Positions 23,865 to 32,269 of a DNA stretch of 64,000 bases are shown here, in pieces. Position 1 is the stretch's first letter. Each line of letters opens with the position of its first letter. Position numbers and translations under genes: made by a program. The stretch is from positions 202,514 through 266,513 of the forward strand of contig NZ_CACVAF010000008.1 in NCBI RefSeq assembly GCF_902726565.1. Reading direction: 5' to 3'. Source of the stretch: Yersinia vastinensis. Lineage in GTDB: Bacteria > Pseudomonadota > Gammaproteobacteria > Enterobacterales > Enterobacteriaceae. The notes beneath the pieces are model-generated. The model worked only from the letters and a program-made list of their open reading frames with translations, searched no databases and was not told where the DNA came from.

Positions 23865-25019
23865 ATGTCTTGGTATAAGGCAGGTAAAGTCACGTCCGTA
23901 GCCGGAACAAATGTTATTACCGGTACTGGCACGTTATGGAGTAATCCAATATTTGGCATTGCTCCCGGACAAATGCTTTTCGTTCCCGGTGCGGGTCAGG
24001 TTGTTATATATGAAATATTAGCTGTTGATAGTGACACCAAAATAAGAACAGTAAGTAATGTAACTTCATCCATTACTAATTCAGATTATGCAATAGTAAC
24101 AACCGTATCAAATTCAATGTCTGATTTAGCACGGCGAACCGCTGTTCAATTGGCTTTATACCAAGGTTTGCTTGAAGACTGGCAATTAATAACGACTGGC
24201 ACTGGCAACGTAACAATAATAGCCCCGGACGGCACACAAGTAATAATGCCATCGCTTAATCAGATGAATGAGAATATCAACAGCAAGATAACACAGCAGC
24301 AGTTAACAGGCGTTATTGGTACTGCCAGATACGTTACTATGAATGTAACCCTCGCAAGCGCTACTGCTGCACTCGTTGCGGCTGAAATAATTGTGCAAAC
24401 AGCCGGTGGATTGCAATATAAAATACCGAATTTCAATAAAAGCATAAATCTAGCTACGGTGGGTGCGGGTGGTATGAATGCGGGAACCGCTCCGGCGAAT
24501 GGATTTGTTGCACTATATGCAATTTATAATCCGTCTAGCACTGCATCAGCATTGCTCGCTGTAAATACAACCGGCAGTGTTGCACCCGAAGTATGCGGTG
24601 TAACTATGCCAGCCGGATATACCGCATCTGCACTTATCAGCGTATGGCGAACCGCATCTAGCTTATTAGTTGAGGGGCAGCAGATAGACCGTACAGTAAT
24701 TATTGCCGCCTCAGCAGTTTCTTCAGGATCTGGAAACGTGACAAGCCAATCATTTAGCCTTGATGCGGCAGCACCCAAAAATACAAAGTCGGCCTTAATT
24801 GAAGCGATAATTAATGCGACAGGGTCTGGCAACTCTTTGATAAGGGTAGCGGCATCAGATCGTCAAATTGGACGAGTGTTCTCTCAAATAGGGGGGCCAC
24901 TTGCGAGTTTTTCTGCGTGGGTACTTGTTACCAAAGCATCGAACGCTTTATTCCTGACAACGGGATCAGGGGTCACCACCCCCAGTTACAGCGTGTATTG
25001 CAACGGCTATTCATTTTAA
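23865..25019 (+). CDS. Tail fibre protein
   Basis: A 384-residue protein. The first 110 residues (MSWYKAGKVTSVAGTNVITGTGTLWSN-type start, then FGIAPGQMLFVPG and NSMSDLARRTAVQL) form the widespread attachment domain of phage side-tail fibres. The middle is Ala/Thr-rich and the last 80 residues have alternating hydrophobic strands. It should attach to the tail tip and bind a surface receptor. No chaperone gene is recognised beside it; the following 71-residue gene may serve. Confidence 0.8.
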   Translation: MSWYKAGKVTSVAGTNVITGTGTLWSNPIFGIAPGQMLFVPGAGQVVIYEILAVDSDTKIRTVSNVTSSITNSDYAIVTTVSNSMSDLARRTAVQLALYQGLLEDWQLITTGTGNVTIIAPDGTQVIMPSLNQMNENINSKITQQQLTGVIGTARYVTMNVTLASATAALVAAEIIVQTAGGLQYKIPNFNKSINLATVGAGGMNAGTAPANGFVALYAIYNPSSTASALLAVNTTGSVAPEVCGVTMPAGYTASALISVWRTASSLLVEGQQIDRTVIIAASAVSSGSGNVTSQSFSLDAAAPKNTKSALIEAIINATGSGNSLIRVAASDRQIGRVFSQIGGPLASFSAWVLVTKASNALFLTTGSGVTTPSYSVYCNGYSF

Positions 25020-25028
25020 GGATAAATC

Positions 25029-25244
25029 ATGGATTATTTTGCGTTCGAAGATGTTAGCAGACAAAAAATTATTAATTGGTCTTCTGGCGGGATAGATACC
25101 GACTATTTTGAATTTACGGGTAATATCGAATTCAGTGATGAGCGATGGTATAACTTTTATTATAGCTTTCCGGACTTCATGCGTGAGTTTCTTCCTGTGC
25201 CGACATATGTCCCGCCAGCAGAGAGTGAGATTAAGAAAGAGTAA
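25029..25244 (+). CDS. Small hypothetical protein after the tail fibre gene
   Basis: A 71-residue acidic, aromatic-rich protein (DYFAFEDVSRQKIINW, then RWYNFYYSFPDFMREFLPVP). It lies nine bases after the fibre gene with a GGAT ribosome site, so it is cotranslated. Small genes here can encode fibre assembly factors, but no family is recognised. Confidence 0.65.
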   Translation: MDYFAFEDVSRQKIINWSSGGIDTDYFEFTGNIEFSDERWYNFYYSFPDFMREFLPVPTYVPPAESEIKKE

Positions 25245-25245
25245 G

Positions 25246-25446
25246 TTAATTCATTTTCCTTTCAGCAATTACCTTAAACTCTTCTTCATACTCAAACTGA
25301 CAGGTAGCAACAGGTCCTGATACTGGTTCAAGCCTTGAAACGCCATCCCACCACATCATATCGCCGTCAATTATTACTTTCTTTGAGGCCCACTCAGGTG
25401 CGCCCGTAAAGCTCTCTTTATTTCCAGAGATAATGTTCCATTTCAT
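25246..25446 (-). CDS. Small hypothetical protein at the prophage right end
   Basis: A 66-residue protein on the minus strand. ATG 25446 is chosen because AAGGAC precedes it by eight bases; the frame extends to 25500 without a better site. It contains KWNIISGNKESFTGAPEWASKK and DGDMMWWDGVSRLEP. It resembles small conserved proteins at phage ends but gives no function. It is convergent with the fibre operon. Confidence 0.55.
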   Translation of the reverse strand: MKWNIISGNKESFTGAPEWASKKVIIDGDMMWWDGVSRLEPVSGPVATCQFEYEEEFKVIAERKMN

Positions 25447-25500
25447 GAGTATGTGTCCTTTGATGTGGTGGCGATAGGGTATGAATTGATCAGCAAACAT

Positions 25501-25975
25501 TCAAATTGGTTAGACAGATCAATGATTGTTTATTGATCGGTTAAAACGATCAATCTTGGTTGGCGTAGAATTTTGAAGCAGATGGTAATATTGACAGTGT
25601 GATTGTTGGCAGGGATGCCTGTGGGAGTGGTAAGTAGTGAGTGGGGCAAAAATGGGGCAAAAAATTACCGCAAACTAACTCGAACTATGCCAATCACAGT
25701 TGAGACACTTTGCGGTAAGTCACTGCCAGCCACGAAGTTCACACGAACTTACGCGAATTTAAAAACAACCACTTCACATAATGAATATGGGTGTCTAATA
25801 ATTTTTTTCATCTCTGAATAGTGTCAGCGCAATTTTAAATAGCTTGGGTTTTGTGCAGTGAAATGCCAACCCAAGAGATTCCTATCCTTTAGCAATAATT
25901 CACTTCGCACCTGAGAGCAAAATTTCATTCAACACTTATGTAACAATTTGAAGCGATAGTTATTATTTAAATCAA
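25501..25975. other. Gene-poor right junction of the prophage, candidate attR region
   Basis: No credible gene is seen in this 475-base stretch; a 72-residue frame at 25603 has no protein-like features. It contains a perfect inverted repeat TTACCGCAAA (25665-25674) and TTTGCGGTAA (25709-25718), a second one AAGTTC (25735-25740) and GAACTT (25745-25750), and a repeated GGGGCAAAAA. Inverted and repeated short sites are common next to integrase core and arm sites. The left end would be needed to find the core. Confidence 0.4.
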
Positions 25976-25993
25976 TTGATACAGGTGGTTGTG

Positions 25994-26302
25994 ATGAGAG
26001 TTTATTTAATGTTATTTCTTGCCTTTTTCCCCGCATTTTCATTTGCTAGTGAACCTCAAACCCTCTTGGCGGTACCCGCAATCATGAAAGTTTCTGAGGC
26101 AGTTTGCAGTAATCGTTATGCAAAAAAAGAACGTATTGCCTGCATGAAATTAGTCGACTCTTCGATTCTTAAGGCTTACTGGGTAGGGCAAATGAAGAAT
26201 ACCTGCGCCTCAAAGTTTAATGTGTCAAAACCGGGCTGCGTCAATATTAAAAGGCTGGTGAAAGCATTAGATAAAATGGGCGATCAATATCTTGAAGAAT
26301 AA
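25994..26302 (+). CDS. Small secreted protein, paralogue of the prophage moron
   Basis: A 102-residue protein from ATG 25994, with AGGTGG upstream. Residues 1-18 form a signal peptide (LMLFLAFFPAFSFAS). The mature part shares the cysteine pattern of the protein at 17250-17531: VCSNR, a second Cys, SSILKAYWVGQ, NTCA and GC. It lies just to the right of the prophage and may be the last cargo gene or a host gene. Disulfide-bonded and periplasmic is the likely state. The function is unknown. Confidence 0.75.
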   Translation: MRVYLMLFLAFFPAFSFASEPQTLLAVPAIMKVSEAVCSNRYAKKERIACMKLVDSSILKAYWVGQMKNTCASKFNVSKPGCVNIKRLVKALDKMGDQYLEE

Positions 26303-26342
26303 GATAAACAACCCGTAGTTGCTATGAAGTGCATCACGGGTA

Positions 26343-26954
26343 TTATTCAATTTCTTCGTGTGATAATGCCCACAGATAAAGAGATGCGGTTGTTCCATAA
26401 GGCGCGTAACGGCGACGATATTTTTCAAAACGTTCACGTGGCAGTGTTTTATGACGATATAAATTCATCATGCCACGGCGGATCGCCAAATCCCCCCAAC
26501 TGAGCACATTCGGGCGGGAAAGTGAGGAGATAAGCAGCATTTCCGCAGTCCAAACACCCACACCATTCAGGCTTGATAACTGAGTAATCACTTCATTATC
26601 GGGTAACTGGGAAAGAGCCGATAAATCTAACGAACCATCAAGTGCAGCCTCAGCCGCGCCTTTAATGTATCCGGCTTTTTTCATGGTCATTCCGCAGCCT
26701 TGAATCGCTTCGATGGGAGTTGCTGCAACGGCCATAGGTGTTACGGCACCTAATAATGCCACCAGACGTGTATTGACGGTGAGGGCGGCTTTAACTGAGA
26801 TTTGTTGATCAACGATATTTCTGATTAATGCAGCAAATAAATCGGGTGATAACGGGCGGACGATCATCCCTAGTCGTTCAATGGCCGCGGCCATCTTTTT
26901 ATCCCGCTTTTTGAGGTGATTAATCTCTATCTCACCGTAGCTATAATACATACC
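26343..26954 (-). CDS. DNA-3-methyladenine glycosylase 2 family protein
   Basis: A 203-residue base-excision repair glycosylase of the HhH-GPD superfamily, shorter than E. coli AlkA because it lacks the N-terminal beta domain. The helix-hairpin-helix is at LSSLNGVGVWTAEMLLI (about residues 130-146). The catalytic Asp is in the following SWGDLAIRRGM. It removes alkylated purines from DNA. ATG 26954 is preferred, with AGGGAG upstream. It is transcribed alone toward the prophage end. Confidence 0.85.
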   Translation of the reverse strand, partial: GMYYSYGEIEINHLKKRDKKMAAAIERLGMIVRPLSPDLFAALIRNIVDQQISVKAALTVNTRLVALLGAVTPMAVAATPIEAIQGCGMTMKKAGYIKGAAEAALDGSLDLSALSQLPDNEVITQLSSLNGVGVWTAEMLLISSLSRPNVLSWGDLAIRRGMMNLYRHKTLPRERFEKYRRRYAPYGTTASLYLWALSHEEIE

Positions 26955-27040
26955 TAAAAACTCCCTCGTGTTGTGTGCGAAAAATAAAAAGCATAGCGCT
27001 AATTCCTTGCGACGCACACTCCGTTTCTTGCTTGTTGTCG

Positions 27041-30004
27041 TTAAGCGCTTTCAGCCAATGAAATATCCTGATGACCAATCCTCTGCAGTAAGACTGAGAT
27101 ATCAATAATATCCACTTTATCCGCTTGCAAGTGAGTCGTGGCATATTCATACCAAATGCCGGATTGCAGGAATAAAATGAAAAGCTCTCTGTCCAGATGA
27201 TTCTCATTCACCATATTGACCATAATATTCAGTGCTTCAGATAATAATTTCCCTGGTTTGTAGGGACGATCTGCCGCGGTTAGTGCTTCAAATACGTCGG
27301 CAATTGCCATCATCCGCACCGGGATGCTCATCTGTTTGTAAGTCAGCTGATAAGGATATCCTTTGCCATCCATACGTTCATGATGCCCACCGGCAATGGT
27401 TGGCACATTTGCCATTGTGCGTGGGAAGGGGAGTTTTTTTAGCATCACAATCGTCTGCATAATATGCTCATTTATTTTATAACGATCTTCTTCCGTCAGT
27501 GTCCCACGGCGAATACTGAGGTTATAAATCTCCCCACGGTTATAAAGTAAGGTTGGCTCTGGCACTTTGAAATCATAATATTCTGGACGTCTGTTTTTAT
27601 TATCGCGATAAATAATATGTTCTTCTTTATCTGCCAGCATAGGTTCTTGTACTGGCAATGATGCGGCTGGCTGCCGGGCTTTACGTGCTCGTTCCTCATT
27701 AGCAATACCTGCGTTATCATCCAATGTACGCGTCCAGCGATAACCGGCAATTTGCTGGATACGGGTTATTGCTTCATCAGACATAAATTCGCCGCCGACA
27801 TTACAATTAGCGATAAAGTAAAAATCTTCATCTAATTGACGTAATTCGTCAGCCAGCAATTGTTGGTCAGTGTCACTGGCAGTGACATTTGCATGGCGAC
27901 GCAAGAAAGCAATTTCTTTCTCGCGTTTTAATACTTCGAATCTCATACGGACTTCATGGATACGGTCATAAATTAATTCCAGTTTTGTTGATTTATCGAC
28001 AACAAATTCAGGTGTTGTTATTTTGCCGCAGTCATGTAACCAGCAGGCAGTATGCAATTCTTCCCACTCATTTTCTGATAAAGTAAAGTCCGCGAATGGC
28101 CCTTCTTTAACATTAACGGCGGCTCGGGCCAGCATTTTGGTTATTTCAGGTACGCGCTGACAGTGTCCACCGGTATAAGCACTCTTGGCATCTATCGCTC
28201 CGGCAATAAGCTCGATAAAGGCATTGAGCAGGTTTTTTTGTTCTTGCAACAATCTCTGTGTTTCCACAGAGACAGAGAGACTACCCACCAAGGCGTTTAC
28301 TAACTGAATCTTCGCGCGTTCACGTTCCGTATTTAATACATAAGGGTTAAATAGCAGCAGGAAACCTAACAGTTGCTCATCATGGGTTTTCATTGGTACA
28401 GCAATAAAACGTAGTGGTAAATATGGCTGTAGAAAATCCTGTAATTGGCTAAATATGTTTTCTTTATTCAGTGTTCCGGTGATGGTTTTTCCTTCAAGTA
28501 CCGGTTGGAAAGTAGTGAAATTATCTTCTGCTACTTGCAATGAAGACATCTCTGCTACGGGAATATTTTGACCATTCCAGCGAAATGCTGTTGGTGTAAA
28601 GACGCCCTCATTTTTATCGGCAAGAAAGATAATTCCTCCCGTCATAGCAGCAATGTCGGTAGTTTCACTCAATAATCCCTGCATCTGACGGAAGAAGTTA
28701 TTTTCAGCGGTCAGCATATTACCCATTGAAATAAACTGTTTCAGTGTCGATTTCATTTTCGACATTGATTTGTGCAGTTCATCCACTTCTTCAATCACGG
28801 AGTGTTCTAGCTCTCGCTCCTCAAAATATAAGTTACTGATTGAATCAGCATCCTGACGTAAACGAATAAGGGGCTTGGATATCTTTCTTGAGAAATACCA
28901 AACAATTGGCAAACTGAGCATTAGTAAAATAAATGCAATAAAGGTTGAATGATTACGAATAGAATTTGCATCCGCAGTTAGATAGCTTGCAGGTGTAGCA
29001 ATAACCAATTGATATCGATTCCCACTGTTATTAATGTCAACAACTGAGCCATACCAACTTTGGTTTTGGGCTTCAAACAGAATACTACGATTATTATTAT
29101 CGCCATTTGGACTACTTCCCGACGTGCTATTTTCTTGAGCATTAAGCAAGGTTTGCAATACTGGGATCTGCTTGTCAGTGTGAGCCGAAGCGGTCGTGTT
29201 CCCTTTATCTTTAGGTAGGCTGGCGATAACCTCACCGCGAGAATTAATAATAATAGCCTGACTACCCGACGGTAAATTTTGCCTTATTAAAAACTGTGAT
29301 AAGGATGCGAGAGAAACATCCAAACCAATAATTGCCTGTTTATTCTCCGCTTGCCGGCTATAGGTAAAACCGGCTTCTCCTGTGCCTTTAAAAATATAGA
29401 TAGGGGAGGTGATCAGTGTCGGACTAGCTGAGGCCAAAATAAACCAGTCTCTGCGCCGGGGGTCATAGTTATCATTATCGCGAGGCATAACTGCAATAAC
29501 TTGTTGCTGTTTATCCAGATAAATAAAGCGTTTTTCCGGCAAGCTATCCAGAAAACGATTGCTTTGGATCATCCATTCGGCATTTTCTGGGGCATGAAAT
29601 AATATACGGTTGGCATCCGTCAGCCGCCGTAGCATGAATAAATCCCCGTTAGGATAGGCACTATATACGGCACTGGCGTAGTCATTTTGCTTTAAGATTT
29701 CAATAAATTTACCGACAAATCCCATTCTCTGTTCAAGGGTTGTGAATTCCGTAATTTGCATGCTAGCCAGAATATTAACAGACATCATCATTGGCCGAGT
29801 CACGGCATCCAACTCGGCGGCAATGGCTTCACCTGTTTTTTGATACTGCCTATTGGTACTGATCTCAGTCAGTTTGGTCAGTTGGCTATGACCAAAAATA
29901 ATGATTACGGTGCCGATTGAAACAATCAGCAAGGTAAAGAGTGCCGCAATCTGGATATGTAAGGGATAGCGGTTTTTTAGTCCGAACAGGTTGCTTGGCA
30001 TCAT
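27041..30004 (-). CDS. Membrane HD-GYP phosphodiesterase with Cache and HAMP-like regions
   Basis: A 987-residue sensor protein. Residues about 15-40 form a membrane helix, about 45-345 a periplasmic dCache-like sensor, and about 350-372 a second helix (STFIAFILLMLSLPIVWYF). A HAMP-like linker and a GAF-like domain follow. The HD-GYP output has LHDCGK near residue 655 and HHERMDGKGYP near 873, both intact, so it should hydrolyse cyclic di-GMP. The two halves are about 215 residues apart; in ordinary HD-GYP domains they are about 60-70 apart, so there is an insert. It could tune motility beside the flagellar genes, which is inference. Confidence 0.88.
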   Translation of the reverse strand: MMPSNLFGLKNRYPLHIQIAALFTLLIVSIGTVIIIFGHSQLTKLTEISTNRQYQKTGEAIAAELDAVTRPMMMSVNILASMQITEFTTLEQRMGFVGKFIEILKQNDYASAVYSAYPNGDLFMLRRLTDANRILFHAPENAEWMIQSNRFLDSLPEKRFIYLDKQQQVIAVMPRDNDNYDPRRRDWFILASASPTLITSPIYIFKGTGEAGFTYSRQAENKQAIIGLDVSLASLSQFLIRQNLPSGSQAIIINSRGEVIASLPKDKGNTTASAHTDKQIPVLQTLLNAQENSTSGSSPNGDNNNRSILFEAQNQSWYGSVVDINNSGNRYQLVIATPASYLTADANSIRNHSTFIAFILLMLSLPIVWYFSRKISKPLIRLRQDADSISNLYFEERELEHSVIEEVDELHKSMSKMKSTLKQFISMGNMLTAENNFFRQMQGLLSETTDIAAMTGGIIFLADKNEGVFTPTAFRWNGQNIPVAEMSSLQVAEDNFTTFQPVLEGKTITGTLNKENIFSQLQDFLQPYLPLRFIAVPMKTHDEQLLGFLLLFNPYVLNTERERAKIQLVNALVGSLSVSVETQRLLQEQKNLLNAFIELIAGAIDAKSAYTGGHCQRVPEITKMLARAAVNVKEGPFADFTLSENEWEELHTACWLHDCGKITTPEFVVDKSTKLELIYDRIHEVRMRFEVLKREKEIAFLRRHANVTASDTDQQLLADELRQLDEDFYFIANCNVGGEFMSDEAITRIQQIAGYRWTRTLDDNAGIANEERARKARQPAASLPVQEPMLADKEEHIIYRDNKNRRPEYYDFKVPEPTLLYNRGEIYNLSIRRGTLTEEDRYKINEHIMQTIVMLKKLPFPRTMANVPTIAGGHHERMDGKGYPYQLTYKQMSIPVRMMAIADVFEALTAADRPYKPGKLLSEALNIMVNMVNENHLDRELFILFLQSGIWYEYATTHLQADKVDIIDISVLLQRIGHQDISLAESA

Positions 30005-30338
30005 AACCGCCCCGAAAGATTATTATTTCATCAATTCTAATCATAGAATGTGCCACTCTAATTAACATATTCCTCTTTCTTTCAGTGGCTTATGGTTAAT
30101 TATATGATTATGAAAACTTTTTTAGAGATAGTGTCAGGATTGTTGGATGAAAAAACTGATGACTGAGCTAAAAAAAATGTTTTAGCGCGCAGAATACCTA
30201 AAAGCAGTATTTAGCAGTCCGAATGACGACCAGTAGAAAGGATGTGAGATATCTAAATAAATAGAAATGTATTGGTAGGTAAGGAGATAAACACAAGTCG
30301 TAAAAACGATCTGATGCCCGTTTGTGATATCCAGAGCT
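30005..30338. other. Intergenic region between the HD-GYP and AraC genes
   Basis: This 334-base AT-rich gap lies upstream of the HD-GYP start and downstream of the AraC stop. One weak hairpin, GCTAAAA (30167-30173) with TTTTAGC (30180-30186), could end AraC mRNA. I see no convincing sigma-28 promoter or small gene. Confidence 0.5.
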
Positions 30339-31217
30339 TTAATCCGGTGTGTGGAGGCTTAAATAGTCATGATAATGCAGAGACGCAGGGTCATTATCTG
30401 ATGGCTGCAATCGATGATGTCCTCTAATTGCAGTGGGGGCAAAACCAAAACGTTTGCGAAAACGTTCAGCAAAACGTGATGCGCTCTCGTAACCGACTTG
30501 GCTGGCAATAAGTGAAATTGGCCAGTCTGTTCCTTGTAATAGGCGTAAGGCACTGGTCATTCGGACATCAATCATCAAGTCACGTAATAATGTATTTTCT
30601 GCAGCCAATTTCCGCCGTAATACCACTTCGCTCATTGCCATATGTGCGGCGACTTCAGAGGCTGACCATATTTTGTGTGGATCAATTGCGAGACAACGAC
30701 GAACCTTTTCACTTAATGAATTGCCTTCACTGAGTATAAATTTAACACCACGTTGAGCTAACCAAAGCAGTAATTCAAGCATGCGGTGCCTGACGATAGT
30801 CGCAGGGATATCACCTGTATCTGATATTGCTTTAAAAGTATTGCTGAAAGTATTAATAAATTCGGGTGCTAAATTGCGTACGGGCATAACGCCAGGAATA
30901 ACATCAAGACAGGCTGAGGCCGGATGATTGGCAAAAGTAGCAATCAACCGAGGATCACAGCGAAGTTGGTGACTGAAAAATAACCCATCATCCGATAGGC
31001 TATTAATGACATCGACGGTCTGGCCGCTGCTGACCGCGACTATTTCGCCGGATTGGACAATACACTCTTGATTATCCCAACGGATAACCTTATGTCCACG
31101 GTTCACCATAATGAGCAAAGGATGCTCAATATAAACAGAGGTGAGTAGTAGCTCTGTGTGTTGAATAACATGTGCCGAGCTACCCACACCAGGGCAAAAA
31201 TTAATTGTACGTTCCAT
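30339..31217 (-). CDS. AraC-family transcriptional regulator
   Basis: A 292-residue regulator. The C-terminal 100 residues hold two helix-turn-helix motifs: WSASEVAAHMAMSEVVLRRKL and ISLIASQVGYESASRFAERFRKRFG. The N-terminal sensor half (about residues 1-170) has no recognised ligand motif. It is related in its DNA-binding part to the regulator at 54387-55196 (shared LRRKL, DVRM and ALxxLQ positions). It lies alone between the flagellar block and the HD-GYP gene. The target is not evident. Confidence 0.85.
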   Translation of the reverse strand: MERTINFCPGVGSSAHVIQHTELLLTSVYIEHPLLIMVNRGHKVIRWDNQECIVQSGEIVAVSSGQTVDVINSLSDDGLFFSHQLRCDPRLIATFANHPASACLDVIPGVMPVRNLAPEFINTFSNTFKAISDTGDIPATIVRHRMLELLLWLAQRGVKFILSEGNSLSEKVRRCLAIDPHKIWSASEVAAHMAMSEVVLRRKLAAENTLLRDLMIDVRMTSALRLLQGTDWPISLIASQVGYESASRFAERFRKRFGFAPTAIRGHHRLQPSDNDPASLHYHDYLSLHTPD

Positions 31218-31486
31218 CGATATTCATTTCACAATTTAAGCCTAAGAATATCTTTACGCCTTGAATAGCAGACTAGCAACTTATTTTAATAGAAAACTCA
31301 CAGTAACTGACTATTTTAGCGAAAAGTATTAAGTATGAGAATAATAGCCAGTTAGATATGGGTAATTGTTACTGCCAATATAATTACATGTTAAAAACAA
31401 TGACAATCAATCATCATGTTAATAATTGCATTGGCAAGTAACTACTGAGCGGTCAGCCAATATATAGCGACTATCTGAACTGCCGA

Positions 31487-31849
31487 TTACTGTGTTTCAC
31501 CCAGCAGTAATGCATGGTCAGGGAACTGACCATAGGTATTATTAACAGCCTGTTGTCGGGTAGATTGCCCAACCAACTCACTTAAGGCATTGAGGCGCAG
31601 TTGTAATAAGCGTTTGATCTCAACTTCATTATCCAAAATAGCTTTTAGCTTCTCTCGTAATAACTCTTGTAATGCCAGAGATGAGCAGGAGGATATAGTG
31701 ATATTTGCGGTGCTTTCTATGGCTTTAAGGTAAGTCATTTCCAGATCAACCAGCGTATCCCATTTTCCTTCAGTAGCCAGCACAAGCATTTGCTCACTGA
31801 GAATCAGGATTTGTTGATATTCGGACAAAAGGTGCTGGTGACGTTCCAT
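31487..31849 (-). CDS. fliT: Flagellar export chaperone FliT
   Basis: A 120-residue helical protein at the end of the fliDST operon. In the family FliT binds the cap protein FliD to keep it soluble for export, and also binds FlhDC to lower class II transcription. The sequence begins [20 protein letters not shown] and keeps the usual four-helix pattern with a long C-terminal helix ([19 protein letters not shown]). It starts 11 bases after fliS. Sequence conservation of FliT is low, so position carries weight. Confidence 0.85.
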   Translation of the reverse strand: MERHQHLLSEYQQILILSEQMLVLATEGKWDTLVDLEMTYLKAIESTANITISSCSSLALQELLREKLKAILDNEVEIKRLLQLRLNALSELVGQSTRQQAVNNTYGQFPDHALLLGETQ

Positions 31850-31860
31850 TAAATGGGGTC

Positions 31861-32259
31861 CTAATTGGGTTGATAATTGGGGCCGATCTGCCGCCAGGCA
31901 TCCGCAATGTTCTCTAGCAAAGATGCGACTTCATCAATAGCCTGTTCGTCATTATATAAATTAGCATGTAATAAGCGCCGTGACATGTAGTCATACAAGG
32001 CTGACAAGTTTTCTGCCAGCTCGCCGCCTTTTTCTATATCGATACCTGCGCTCAGACCATTATTAATAATGTTGATCGCTTTAGATATCTCAGCCCCTTT
32101 GGCTGGGATATCACCTTGAGTCATCAGAATTCGTGCACGAACCAGGGCGCTTTGCGCCCCGTCGAATAGCATCACGATCAACTGATGAGGGCTGGCACTC
32201 ATTACGCCACTTTCCAACCCTACTTGCGCGTAGGTTTGGCTCCCTGATCGGTTATACAT
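31861..32259 (-). CDS. fliS: Flagellin chaperone FliS
   Basis: A 132-residue homologue of FliS, which binds newly made flagellin and prevents cytosolic polymerisation. The N-terminus has [26 protein letters not shown], a strong family signature, followed by [21 protein letters not shown]. It lies between fliD and fliT, 10 bases after fliD, in the usual operon. Confidence 0.95.
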   Translation of the reverse strand: MYNRSGSQTYAQVGLESGVMSASPHQLIVMLFDGAQSALVRARILMTQGDIPAKGAEISKAINIINNGLSAGIDIEKGGELAENLSALYDYMSRRLLHANLYNDEQAIDEVASLLENIADAWRQIGPNYQPN

Positions 32260-32269
32260 ACACTATCCT

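Larger units (their letters stand above)
1..25750. mobile_element. Lambda-like prophage, right-hand (structural) part
   Basis: A continuous block of phage structural genes runs left to right: portal end, minor head, scaffold, coat, connectors, tail terminator, tube, chaperones, tape measure, and M, L, K, I, J and fibre homologues. Ordinary enterobacterial genes begin after about 25,990. The capsid proteins look P22-like while the tail is lambda-like, so the phage is mosaic. Repressor, antirepressor and moron genes sit inside the tail operon. No integrase, terminase, replication or lysis gene is in the window, so the left end lies outside it. The right limit is an estimate, because no direct repeat can be matched without the left end. 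Confidence 0.93.

Noticed and set aside
25603..25821. Small plus-strand frame read as an integrase remnant
   Set aside because: No integrase motif could be recognised and the region is better described as a gene-free junction.
26303..26342. Possible terminator with ACCCGT and ACGGGT arms
   Set aside because: The loop is about 18 bases and the stem only six pairs, too weak to call.
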